Shown: one piece after another, positions 1 through 8,405 of the stretch | Position numbering within the stretch: the stretch's first letter is position 1 | How the letters are laid out: every line of letters starts with the position of its first letter | Source: a bacterium | GTDB lineage: Bacteria; SZUA-79; Acidulodesulfobacterales; Acidulodesulfobacteraceae | NCBI GenBank assembly: GCA_021784835.1 | Contig: JAJYHI010000049.1 | Location: 1-58,171 of the forward strand | DNA length: 58,171 bases | Direction of reading: 5' to 3' | Position numbers and translations under genes: made by a program | Notes under the pieces: model-generated | Seen by the model: only the letters and a program-made list of their open reading frames with translations | The model's database searches: none | What the model was told of the DNA's origin: nothing

Positions 1-394
1 TAGACCCTGCCATAATAGAAGCCAATAAATTGGATGCGGCTAAAACGTATATGGGCTTTAAAGGCTATAGGCCGATAATAGCTACTTTAAACGAGATTCC
101 TATAATATTATTCTATAAGTCTAAAGATGGTAATGCGTCTGGCGCGGACGTAGAAGTTTTAGAAGATATATTTAACCTTACGCCAAAAAATAAAAGAATA
201 AAACACGTATCATAGATTCCGAATTTTATTCCTCCGGCGTTATAGAATATTTAACCTCAAAAAATGTTACCTTCACAATATCCTCGGATAATACCTCTTC
301 AATGAAAGAAACGATTAAAAGGATAGGTAACCGGTCTGAATTTAAAGCCAAAGATTCTATTGCAAAGGATAGATTAATAGGCGAAGGCGTATAA
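1..394 (+). pseudogene. IS1380-like transposase remnant, 5' truncated by window edge
   Basis: Open from base 3 in one frame: a DPAIIEANK stretch runs into TYMGFKGYRP and ends at a stop at 213-215. The reading then resumes in another frame from 212 (IDSEFYSSGVIEYL...) to a stop at 392-394. An Asp-x-x-x-Ile-Glu-Ala segment followed by Y-x-G-F-K-G-Y-x-P, then an Asp-Ser motif about 60 residues later, matches my memory of the DDE domain of IS1380-family transposases. The frameshift near 210 and the early end mean it cannot encode an active enzyme. No terminal inverted repeat could be recognised before rfbG. Family assignment is from motif memory. Confidence 0.55.
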
Positions 395-494
395 AGAAAA
401 AACGATAAAAACTATTTAAAATTAAATTGTAAAGTTTCTAACGGTGAGTTAAGGTTATTATAAATTATCAAGCAGTTTTCGAAAATATTTCCTC

Positions 495-1649
495 TTACAT
501 CTTTTCCTCATACATTCCGATTTGTTTACTGCATAATTCATAAACGTCTTCCTGCCGGCAGCGTTTATAATAATCCACGGTCAGCTTAACGGCTTCATCT
601 ATGTTTAGCTTTGGCTTCCAGCCGAGAACGGAGACCGCTTTATCAATGTTAAGAGTTAAAAGTTTAGCTTCATGGAAGGCGGATTCGACATGAAGATTCG
701 ATTTAGCTTTGTTATGTTCAACGGCTGCAACGGTTATGCCGGAAACGTCTTTCCATTCTCCTTTGCCGTAATATTTTACTACTTTTTCCACGACTTCTCC
801 GACGGTTGCGGTAGAATCCTGAAGAGGTCCGAAATTCCATGCGCCGGAGTATATCTTAGGGTTTACTAATATTTTGGAAGCCAGAAACAGGTAGCCGGAA
901 AGAGGCTCTAATACATGCTGCCAGGGTCTTATTGAAGCTGGGTTTCTTACTTCGATAGGCTCGCCTTTTTCTATTGCCCTTACGCAGTCCGGTATAAGCC
1001 TGTCTTTAGCCCAGTCTCCGCCGCCTATTACATTGCCTGCTCTAACTGTTGCCATTGCCTTGCCTTGGCCGAGTCTGTCGACGTTAAAATCCTCCGGATT
1101 AAAAAAGGACTTCATGTAAGCGGAAGAAATTAATTCCGCCGCGCCTTTGCTTGCGCTGTAAGGGTCGTAACCGCCCATAGGGTCTGTTTCTTTGTATCCG
1201 CATAGCCGCTCTTTGTTGTCGTAGCATTTATCGGAAGTTATGACTATGAGGATTTTTGCCCTTTCGGAAACCCTGAAAACCTCGAGGACGTTTGCGGTGC
1301 CGGAAACGTTAGTTTCTATGGTTTCAAGAGGTATTTTATAAGACTCCCTGACTAGCGGCTGAGCCGCAAGATGAAATATTATTTCCGGCTTAAAATTATT
1401 TACTGCGGAATTTAATTTATTAAAATCCCTTATATCGCCTCTTATATCGGACATCTTTTCAGACAGGCGCGCATGAACGAAATTATCGTCGGGCGTATAT
1501 GGGTCGAGGGCGTAGCCCGCAACTTCTGCGCCGAGCCTTAAAAGCCATATAGAAAGCCATGAACCTTTAAAACCGGTATGTCCGGTTATTAATATTTTTT
1601 TATTTCTGAAATAACCGTTAAAATTATTATTTTTTTTAATATCGTTCAA
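495..1649 (-). CDS. rfbG: CDP-glucose 4,6-dehydratase
   Basis: This 384-aa short-chain dehydrogenase/reductase should convert CDP-D-glucose to CDP-4-keto-6-deoxy-D-glucose in the cytoplasm, the entry step to CDP-linked deoxysugars. It shows the Rossmann motif GHTGFKGSW at residues 23-31, the HLAAQPLV segment near residue 95, a TSDKCY motif and the catalytic YSASK near residue 165. Length and motifs fit the RfbG family well. It is transcribed divergently from rfbF (1778), which makes its substrate, so the pair flanks a shared 128-bp control region. AAGG lies about 12 nt upstream of the ATG. No enzyme for the later 3-deoxygenation step (E1/E3 type) was seen in the window. Confidence 0.93.
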   Translation of the reverse strand: MNDIKKNNNFNGYFRNKKILITGHTGFKGSWLSIWLLRLGAEVAGYALDPYTPDDNFVHARLSEKMSDIRGDIRDFNKLNSAVNNFKPEIIFHLAAQPLVRESYKIPLETIETNVSGTANVLEVFRVSERAKILIVITSDKCYDNKERLCGYKETDPMGGYDPYSASKGAAELISSAYMKSFFNPEDFNVDRLGQGKAMATVRAGNVIGGGDWAKDRLIPDCVRAIEKGEPIEVRNPASIRPWQHVLEPLSGYLFLASKILVNPKIYSGAWNFGPLQDSTATVGEVVEKVVKYYGKGEWKDVSGITVAAVEHNKAKSNLHVESAFHEAKLLTLNIDKAVSVLGWKPKLNIDEAVKLTVDYYKRCRQEDVYELCSKQIGMYEEKM

Positions 1650-1694
1650 TAATATAGCCTGCCTTGCTCTATAATTTGTTTTTAATCTAAAAAA

Positions 1695-1722
1695 ATTATA
1701 TCATATTACTATCAATTTTTAA
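1695..1722 (-). promoter_or_regulatory. Possible rfbG promoter
   Basis: On the minus strand TTAAAA, a 16-bp spacer and TATAAT lie about 45 bp upstream of the rfbG start. The -10 is perfect, the -35 is only fair and the region is very AT-rich, so the call is weak. On the plus strand GATAAT at 1765-1770 ends just 7 bp before the rfbF ATG, which would give a leaderless rfbF message, but its -35 is poor. Confidence 0.3.
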
Positions 1723-1777
1723 TTTTTATATTTAAAGCCGCTTAATTTAACTCTTAAAATAACCGATAATATTTCAT

Positions 1778-2560
1778 ATGAAAGCAGTAATCCTTGCAGG
1801 CGGACTCGGAACGAGGCTCTCGGAAGAAACCGAAACGCGGCCTAAACCTATGGTAGAAATAGGCGGCAAGCCGATATTATGGCACATAATGAAAATATAT
1901 TCATCCTACGGTTTCAACGAGTTTATTATATGCCTCGGATACAAAGGAAATATGATAAGGGAATATTTCGCAAACTACTTTTTATATCAGTCCGACGTTA
2001 CCATAAACTTATCCGATAACTCTATCGACGTCCACAACTGCAAAGCCGAACCTTGGAAAATTACGCTCGTGGATACCGGCCTAAACACTCAGACCGGCGG
2101 AAGAATAAAAAGGATTAAGAGCTACATAGGCGATAAACCTTTCTTTCTTACTTACGGCGACGGCGTATCCGACGTAAATATCGAAAAACTCCTGAAATTT
2201 CACAAAAAACATAAAAAGTTACTGACGATGACCGCCGTTCAGCCCGAAGGGCGTTACGGTTCTTTAGACATAAACCCTAATACCGGTACAATAATAAAAT
2301 TTCTCGAAAAGCCAAAGGGCGATAACGCATGGATTAACGGAGGATTTTTCGTAGCGCAGCCGGAGATAATCGATTACATTAAAAACGACACGACTATTTT
2401 TGAGCGGGAACCTTTAGAAAAGCTTGCAAAGGAAGGCAATCTTCTTGCATATAAGCATAAAGGCTTGTGGAAATGCATGGATACCCAGAGGGATAAATTC
2501 CAGCTAAACCATATGTGGGAAACCGGCAATGCCGCATGGAAGGTGTGGGATGGAGAATAA
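1778..2560 (+). CDS. rfbF: Glucose-1-phosphate cytidylyltransferase
   Basis: A 260-aa nucleotidyltransferase that makes CDP-glucose from glucose-1-phosphate and CTP. The N-terminus carries the signature GGLGTRLSEETETRPKPM (residues 8-25) followed by EIGGKPILWHIMK. A YGDGVSD motif and WINGGFF further on complete the active-site set typical of RfbF. Length is standard. It heads a plus-strand run with the epimerase at 2590 and the reductase at 3147, and supplies the substrate of the divergent dehydratase RfbG. No convincing Shine-Dalgarno precedes the ATG. A badly damaged second copy lies at 9509-10282. Confidence 0.95.
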   Translation: MKAVILAGGLGTRLSEETETRPKPMVEIGGKPILWHIMKIYSSYGFNEFIICLGYKGNMIREYFANYFLYQSDVTINLSDNSIDVHNCKAEPWKITLVDTGLNTQTGGRIKRIKSYIGDKPFFLTYGDGVSDVNIEKLLKFHKKHKKLLTMTAVQPEGRYGSLDINPNTGTIIKFLEKPKGDNAWINGGFFVAQPEIIDYIKNDTTIFEREPLEKLAKEGNLLAYKHKGLWKCMDTQRDKFQLNHMWETGNAAWKVWDGE

Positions 2561-2589
2561 AACCTCGTAATATTTTAAATGGATATCTC

Positions 2590-3150
2590 ATGACTAATTT
2601 TATATTTACGCAAACGAAATTGAAAGGATTATATTTAATTGCCCCAAAACCTAAAACAGACGGCAGGGGCTATTTTGAAAGGCTGTATTGCATCGAAGAA
2701 TTTAAAGAGTTAGGACTTCAAAAACCGATTAGCAACATTAACCGTTCATTCACCAAACAAAAAGGAACAATAAGGGGTCTTCATTTTCAATATCCGCCGT
2801 TTCAGGAAATTAAAATAATAATATGCCTAAAAGGTTCGGTCTATGACGTTTCGGTAGATATACGAAAAGATTCCCCGACGTTTTTACAATGGCACGGCGA
2901 AACGCTTACCGAAAAATCGGAAAAAATGATTATTGTGCCTAAAGGGTTTGCCCACGGCTTTCAGACGCTGGAAGACAACGTCGATTTTATGTATTTCAAT
3001 ACAAGTCCTTACAGCAAAGAAAATGAATCGGGGCTTAATTACAACGACCCAGCACTCAATATATCATGGCCGCTTAAAACAACCGAAATTTCTGATAAAG
3101 ACAAAAATCATAGATTCATTTCAACTGATTTCAAGGGCATAGATTTATGA
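2590..3150 (+). CDS. rfbC: RmlC-like deoxysugar 3,5-epimerase
   Basis: A cupin-fold epimerase of 186 aa acting on a nucleotide-linked 4-keto-6-deoxyhexose. The hallmark RSFTKQKGTIRGLHFQ with the catalytic His sits near residue 60, followed by KGSVYDVSVDIRKDSPTF and VPKGFAHGFQTL, and the later Tyr (MYFNTSPY) is present. The frame opens upstream at 2515, but the family start matches MTNFIFTQTKLKG at 2590; the upstream stretch is only a shadow of the rfbF end. The natural substrate is probably the CDP-sugar made by RfbF/RfbG rather than a dTDP-sugar (context inference). It overlaps the next gene by 4 nt (ATGA). Confidence 0.88.
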   Translation: MTNFIFTQTKLKGLYLIAPKPKTDGRGYFERLYCIEEFKELGLQKPISNINRSFTKQKGTIRGLHFQYPPFQEIKIIICLKGSVYDVSVDIRKDSPTFLQWHGETLTEKSEKMIIVPKGFAHGFQTLEDNVDFMYFNTSPYSKENESGLNYNDPALNISWPLKTTEISDKDKNHRFISTDFKGIDL

Positions 3151-4013
3151 AAGTGCTCGTCGTCGGTTCTACCGGTTTTATAGGCTCTCATATAATTGAC
3201 TATCTTTGTCGGAATAATCGGAATGACATAAATATAATAGCCGCTACTAGAAACATCGAAAAAGCAAAAAAATTTTTATGGTTTAAAGACAAAAAAGTAA
3301 ATATAATAGAGTTCGATATATCGCAAACAAATTCGGATGTTTACGGCAGACTTCAAAGACCGGATATAATGATACATCTGGCATGGGACGGACTCCCGGA
3401 TTACAAAAACATAAGCCATATTGAACTGAATCTTTATGATAACTATTTTTTCATAAGAGATATGATACTTGGAGGATTGAAAGATTTAACCGTTACCGGA
3501 ACATGTTTCGAATATGGAATCAAAAACGGACATTTATCCGAAGAAACGGAAACCAATCCGGTAACTCCGTATGCAGTAGCCAAAGACAGCCTTAGACGTT
3601 TTTTGTGGGAACTTCAAAAAATAAAAAATTTCGATTTAAAATGGCTAAGGCTTTTTTATGCGTACGGCAAAGGTCAATCGCCCAAAAGCCTTTTATCGCA
3701 GTTGGATGCGGCTATAAAAAATAACGAAAAGGTATTCAATATGTCAGGCGGAGAACAGCTAAGAGATTATCTTCCCGTAGAAATATTATCCGAATATATT
3801 GTCAAATTATCTTTTCAAAACAAAATAACCGGCATAATAAATAGCTGCAGCGGTAAACCTATATCGATAAGGAATCTTGCCGAAAATTATATAAGAGAAA
3901 AAGGCGCCGATATTAAACTTAATTTCGGCTATTACCCTTACCCAGATTACGAGCCTATGGCTTTCTGGGGGGATAATTCTAAACTATTAAAAATTATAAA
4001 GAATAACGGCTAA
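3147..4013 (+). CDS. NAD(P)-dependent sugar epimerase/reductase (SDR)
   Basis: An extended short-chain dehydrogenase of 288 aa. The N-terminal VVGSTGFIGSHI (about residues 5-16) is the nucleotide-binding motif; MIHLAWDG and TPYAVAKDSLR (Tyr-x-x-x-Lys) are the other active-site elements. The start codon overlaps the epimerase stop by 4 nt, so the two are probably translationally coupled. In CDP-deoxysugar pathways a protein of this type reduces the C4 ketone, as in paratose/abequose-type synthases, and that is the likely role here. The final sugar cannot be deduced from sequence alone. Its 3' end overlaps the convergent glycosyltransferase by 4 nt. Confidence 0.8.
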   Translation: MKVLVVGSTGFIGSHIIDYLCRNNRNDINIIAATRNIEKAKKFLWFKDKKVNIIEFDISQTNSDVYGRLQRPDIMIHLAWDGLPDYKNISHIELNLYDNYFFIRDMILGGLKDLTVTGTCFEYGIKNGHLSEETETNPVTPYAVAKDSLRRFLWELQKIKNFDLKWLRLFYAYGKGQSPKSLLSQLDAAIKNNEKVFNMSGGEQLRDYLPVEILSEYIVKLSFQNKITGIINSCSGKPISIRNLAENYIREKGADIKLNFGYYPYPDYEPMAFWGDNSKLLKIIKNNG

Positions 4014-5347
4014 TCGATTTTGCCTATAATCTCTCTTAATAAGTTATCTTCAAAAAAACTGTTATAATGATAAATGGATCCTCTTGTTTTTGATTTCCAA
4101 ATATAATTAGAATTCATAATCTCGGTAATTAGTTTCAACGACTTATTTTTTTGCATATCATTTTTAGCATTGAGATAATCTTCAAAAGGTTTTCCGTATT
4201 TTCCTAAAGATTCAATAAAAACTTGAAAATAAGTAACTTTATCTACGTTAAATTTACCTGTCCAACTTTTCGGAGTTTTTGGAAGATTCAGAATTTCTAG
4301 AAAAATTTTATTCCAGTCGTTTATCATTGTTGCTAAAGAAAAACGCTTTAAAGCCTCTTTTTTAGTTTCAATAGAAAGCATATTCCTTAAATTAACGTTT
4401 TCATGGAGTTTTTTAATTGCTTGCACATATTGATTTTCATCCTTAGTCACAAAACCTGTTACGCTGTCCTTTACCATATAATTTTCGGTTTTATTTACCA
4501 TCACGACCGGAACGACACCTGCCGCCATAGCCTCGGCAAGGGACTGTTCGCATGTCCCGTAATGATAGGGTGCCAGAGGATAACCAAAAATATCGAAAAT
4601 CGATAAGTAATCTTTAATATTATCGACATGTCCTTCAAATGAAAACCTTTGACCTTCGCCTTCTTTAACCGCCTCATGATAAATCTCCTTATTCATCGGT
4701 CCGCCGCAAACAATAAAATGGGCGTCTTCTATGTCAACCTTCCTGCACATTTTTATAAAATCTGGATGCAACTTGCAATAATCGACTGTTCCTATATAGC
4801 CGACGTTAAATCCGCGGTGCGTCTTTGGTTTTATTCCTGCAAAATGTTCCGTTCCGCTTGTTGACCAAACCGTCCTTATTTTCTCTTTATATTTTTCGGG
4901 AAGCATCTTAATTTCATCTGTTTCATAGCTGACAGGAGTGGTAAAAACAAACAAGTCGGCATACTTAAAAAGCGGTTCTACGAAAACATAGGGGGGATTA
5001 AAACCGGAAATATGGCTCCACATAATTACTCGACATGGAGGGAGGAATTCTCTGACTAAAAAGTCGTAAAGCAGCGGATGATTCCACCAGTGAATAAGGA
5101 CGATGTCGGCAGTACTGATTTTTTTTATAAGGCTATAGCGGTCATTGAAAAAATTATCCGACAGCAATATTTTTTCACGGCTTGCAATACCTTTAGCATT
5201 CTCGTTTGCATAATCCATGCACGTGATTTCATGCGCAAAACAACTATCGTTTTTAACGCTTGCTGTATAATTAAGCAAAACTCTGCCAACCCCGCCGCCA
5301 AGGTGAGGCGTTATATGTAGAATATTATATTTTTTAATACCATGCAT
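4010..5347 (-). CDS. GT4-type glycosyltransferase
   Basis: A 445-aa cytoplasmic or membrane-associated GT-B glycosyltransferase. The N-terminus (NILHITPHLGGGVGRVLLNY) is the glycine-rich acceptor-side loop of GT4 enzymes. The C-terminal half shows FNVGYIGTVDYCKLHPDF and the donor-binding segment EQSLAEAMAAGVVPVVM, where the family has E-x7-E. About 110 residues at the C-terminus extend beyond the usual core. It lies at the end of the minus-strand block, convergent with the reductase. Sugar and acceptor are unknown; surface-glycan or flagellin glycan assembly is inferred from neighbours. Confidence 0.8.
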   Translation of the reverse strand: MHGIKKYNILHITPHLGGGVGRVLLNYTASVKNDSCFAHEITCMDYANENAKGIASREKILLSDNFFNDRYSLIKKISTADIVLIHWWNHPLLYDFLVREFLPPCRVIMWSHISGFNPPYVFVEPLFKYADLFVFTTPVSYETDEIKMLPEKYKEKIRTVWSTSGTEHFAGIKPKTHRGFNVGYIGTVDYCKLHPDFIKMCRKVDIEDAHFIVCGGPMNKEIYHEAVKEGEGQRFSFEGHVDNIKDYLSIFDIFGYPLAPYHYGTCEQSLAEAMAAGVVPVVMVNKTENYMVKDSVTGFVTKDENQYVQAIKKLHENVNLRNMLSIETKKEALKRFSLATMINDWNKIFLEILNLPKTPKSWTGKFNVDKVTYFQVFIESLGKYGKPFEDYLNAKNDMQKNKSLKLITEIMNSNYIWKSKTRGSIYHYNSFFEDNLLREIIGKID

Positions 5348-5366
5348 AAATATTTAAAATTATTTT

Positions 5367-6135
5367 TTAATCAAGCAATCCGAAATGTTCGGCATAATAT
5401 TTCCACTCAGTATCTTCGTCGACAATTTATAGAAAGTTCTACTTTTGAACTGTTATTTTTATTATTAATATCGACCGATCTGTTATTATATTCACTTAAA
5501 ATCTATAAGTTTATACGTAAAAATAGGTATATCGTCTAAATTTTCTATATATGAGGCAGTTGGAATCTTTTTATTTTTTAAAGATTTCAATGTTATCCAC
5601 GACGGGTGGTTATTCATAAGTTCAGCATAATTATCGGAGTTTATTAAGTCGTCATAGGTATCTTTCCCTCACCGTAACCGTAACATACTCCGTCTAATTG
5701 AGGAAAATCATACAATATTTTATCATACAATATTTTATCATACAAGTTTGAAGCTAATCCGCCGCCCATAATTGTTAAGGGTCCCCTATTCTCTTTTTTT
5801 CACGGCAGATAAGATGCTTTCTATGTAATTGTAACAGGTATTAAAAAGAGCGGATATTGCAATAATATCGATTTTTTTCTTTAGCTTTAGATTAATTAAT
5901 TCTTCAAGATAATCTTCTTTGATACCGATTTTGATTTATAATTTTATATATTTCAAGATTCAAATCCAATAACTCAGTATTTATAGGATATTTAGAATAC
6001 TTTTTTAAATACGAGTCTATGGATAGAACGCCATACGGAATAGTAAATGTCGGCAGTATAGATTTTTTTCTTCATGCACAAAATCTTGAATATTGAAATA
6101 AGGAGGAATAATGAATAAAATATTTTTTGGGGCAT
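5367..6135 (-). pseudogene. Decayed B12-binding radical SAM gene
   Basis: No intact gene fits here, but fragments in all three minus-strand frames line up in order as one protein. They are an N-terminal ILFIIPPYFNIQDF, then LPTFTIPYGVLSIDSYLKKY, then KKKIDIIAISALFNTCYN, then IMGGGLASNLYDK, then FPQLDGVCYGYGEGK, and a C-terminal EWKYYAEHFGLLD before a stop. The order (Pro-Pro start, PYG-x-LSI, GGG-LAS, DGV-x-YGEG) is that of the cobalamin-binding domain preceding a radical SAM domain. At least four frameshifts are needed. A 15-bp unit is duplicated in frame at 5707-5746. The CxxxCxxC motif is not recognisable, so the copy is truncated as well as frameshifted. Confidence 0.6.
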
Positions 6136-6178
6136 ATTATTTTATAAATTGAAAAACAAATCTTAACTATATGCAATA

Positions 6179-7090
6179 TTATAACGCACAAATTTCTTTC
6201 GTTGCTATAGAATAAGGGACAGAACATTGCCTACATAACTCTAATTCCGATATCTTTCCGGTCTCTATTTTCTTCCTATATTCTTTAAAAATTTGTGATT
6301 CATTATAAAGAATTACTGGATCCTTATTTAAAACATTGCCAATTTTGTTTTTTCCAATCTGGTCTCCGCAACACAAACCTAAAGAACCGTCGGAAAAAAT
6401 TGTCAATCTATCGTATAATTGATCGCATTTAAAATTATTTAAAATATTATGTTTTACAATATCATCTTCTCTAAGATAAGAATTATTTCCTCCGAAATTA
6501 TGAACATGATAACAAAAAATGGAATCTAAATATTTAACATTAAGCCTATTCTTCCAAAAATTATAAAAATCTCCCCATTCGTTTTGGTTAAGAAATTGCT
6601 TTGTAAATCTCACAATAATTCTTGTTTTTAACTTACTTTGTTCGCGTATATAGATAAAATCATCAATATTTTTAATAATTTTATTAAGATTAGAACCCTT
6701 TCTGATAGATTTCTGTATTTCGTCAGTATAGCCATCTATGCTCACTATGAGAGAATCAAGTCCCACTTTTAACAAGCATTCCGATATCTTTTCAGTTAAT
6801 AATTCGCCATTAGTAAATATACCAATACCTTTAAAATGCATTTTTTTAGCAATAAATACTTTTTGGCAAACTTCTTTATCTATTAATGTTTCTCCTAATC
6901 CAAGTAAAGATAAAAATTTTTGCTCCGCCATATAAGGTTTCAACGTTTTTAAGATAGCAGTAAAAAATTGATTATCCATCACCTTTTGCCGCTCGCTTTC
7001 ATTTATTGGGCACATAATGCACCTATAATTGCATTTTCCTTCAACGGTAGCTATTTGTATATGCGAAGGTATAATTAGTTTTTTAATCAT
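6179..7090 (-). CDS. Radical SAM/SPASM-type protein
   Basis: A 303-aa protein with the [4Fe-4S] radical SAM motif CNYRCIMC (Cys20, Cys24, Cys27). Later features are LLGLGETLIDKE and ILTNGELL-like and VSIDGYTDEIQ segments typical of the TIM-barrel fold. Near the C-terminus Cys pairs (GLCCGDQIG, LCRQCSVPY) suggest an auxiliary Fe-S cluster of the SPASM/twitch kind. Substrate is unknown. It sits beside a second radical SAM gene and a methyltransferase in a very AT-rich block, which suggests a sugar- or small-molecule-modifying set. It is downstream of the methyltransferase with a 68-nt gap. Confidence 0.8.
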   Translation of the reverse strand: MIKKLIIPSHIQIATVEGKCNYRCIMCPINESERQKVMDNQFFTAILKTLKPYMAEQKFLSLLGLGETLIDKEVCQKVFIAKKMHFKGIGIFTNGELLTEKISECLLKVGLDSLIVSIDGYTDEIQKSIRKGSNLNKIIKNIDDFIYIREQSKLKTRIIVRFTKQFLNQNEWGDFYNFWKNRLNVKYLDSIFCYHVHNFGGNNSYLREDDIVKHNILNNFKCDQLYDRLTIFSDGSLGLCCGDQIGKNKIGNVLNKDPVILYNESQIFKEYRKKIETGKISELELCRQCSVPYSIATKEICAL

Positions 7091-7158
7091 AATACTGATT
7101 CTTATTGTTTAATAATTCGTAATGAAATTAATAAATAGTCTTATTATAACGTGCAGAA

Positions 7159-8391
7159 TTATATATATATAATCATGCTTTCATTAAAACCTAATTTTAT
7201 CGCATCTTGTTTAATTTTATCTATGTGCCCAAAAGCAGTAATCATAAGGACTGCGTCTTTGTTTTGAATATTTTTTATTAAAGTTGGATCTTTAATTTTT
7301 ATTCCTTTAAAAGTGCATTCTAACTGTTTATATAAATTTGTATCCAGCAGAGCAACAATATTGCAGTTTTTTAAATTAGTTGTTTGATATAAATAAAAAA
7401 ATTCTCTTCCTATGCCCCATATATAAAGAGGTTTTCCACTTTTTGCCAAATTTTCTATTTTTTTTAATTTTGTTTCAAAGATTAATTTATTTTGCGCTAT
7501 ATAATTTTTTATTATAAATTTTAAATCTGACAAATTTTTATTCATTATTAGTTTTTTAGAATTGCCTGTATATTTATAAACAGCATTTAAATTTGGAAGT
7601 ATCATATTATTACTCATCATTGGAGATTCGTTTAAATTATGTTCGACAAGTTCAAAGCCGTAATTACCTGCAACTTCATTTAAATGATGCAAATCAAAAT
7701 GCTGTAAATGTTCTCTAAGGAGAAACCAGTAAAAATCAAATATGTAATATTTATCATATTGGCTTGCATCTGGAAGCCCTATGAATATTAATCCTCCGCT
7801 TTTAAGAATCTTTGACGCTTCTTGAAAAAATTTGCCAGGGTTCACAAGATGTTCTAATACCTGGTCAATAATTATTACATCAAAAAAATTATTTTCAAAC
7901 GGTATATTCTCAGCGCTGCCCAATTTTAAAACTAGATTATTATTTTTACCGGCTTCTATGATATAATTTTCGGTAGTATCTATGCCGAATAGATTAAAAT
8001 AACCTCTTTCTTTTAGGTAAGACAAAAATCCGCCGCTAGCGCAACCAACATCTAGCATCTTTGATTCATGGTCGGTAAATTTTTCAATCTGTTTAGCTAA
8101 TTGCGAATACCTTAGAAAAGTATTACTATTGCAACTGCCCGGCCTGTCCCCGCATTTATCTTTAGAACTAAGATTAATTAGTGCATATTCGTTATTATAA
8201 TAATTAATCAACCCTGAATATTCTTTTTCCGTTATATAATTATAAATATGTCCGCATTTTTTACAAGAGATAATTTTTACGGTTTCATATAAATACGACC
8301 CGTCAAAATTTCCGCAATCTAAATTTATTAAAACTTCATTCTCGTTAGAATTGCAAATCGCACAGTTGCTAAGTTTATTTTTTTTATACAT
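7159..8391 (-). CDS. C-methyltransferase-like SAM enzyme with N-terminal zinc motif
   Basis: A 410-aa, three-part protein. The N-terminus has two Cys pairs (NCAIC and CKKCG, about residues 8-42) typical of the zinc-binding domain of NDP-sugar C-methyltransferases. The middle has the class I SAM-binding motif LDVGCASGGFLSYL and DVIIIDQVLEHLVNPGKF. The C-terminal third (IWGIGREFFYLYQ..., then IVALLDTN) resembles the Rossmann-like C-terminal domain of the same family. The overall plan matches TylC3/NovU-like sugar C-methyltransferases; the actual sugar is not known. It ends 14 nt after the start region of the upstream radical SAM gene, consistent with an operon. Confidence 0.75.
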   Translation of the reverse strand: MYKKNKLSNCAICNSNENEVLINLDCGNFDGSYLYETVKIISCKKCGHIYNYITEKEYSGLINYYNNEYALINLSSKDKCGDRPGSCNSNTFLRYSQLAKQIEKFTDHESKMLDVGCASGGFLSYLKERGYFNLFGIDTTENYIIEAGKNNNLVLKLGSAENIPFENNFFDVIIIDQVLEHLVNPGKFFQEASKILKSGGLIFIGLPDASQYDKYYIFDFYWFLLREHLQHFDLHHLNEVAGNYGFELVEHNLNESPMMSNNMILPNLNAVYKYTGNSKKLIMNKNLSDLKFIIKNYIAQNKLIFETKLKKIENLAKSGKPLYIWGIGREFFYLYQTTNLKNCNIVALLDTNLYKQLECTFKGIKIKDPTLIKNIQNKDAVLMITAFGHIDKIKQDAIKLGFNESMIIYI

Positions 8392-8405
8392 ATTGATTTA
8401 TAATT

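Noticed and set aside
5342..5539. 65-aa plus-strand frame next to the GT4 gene
   Set aside because: Reads the complement of the decayed radical SAM gene; no independent support.
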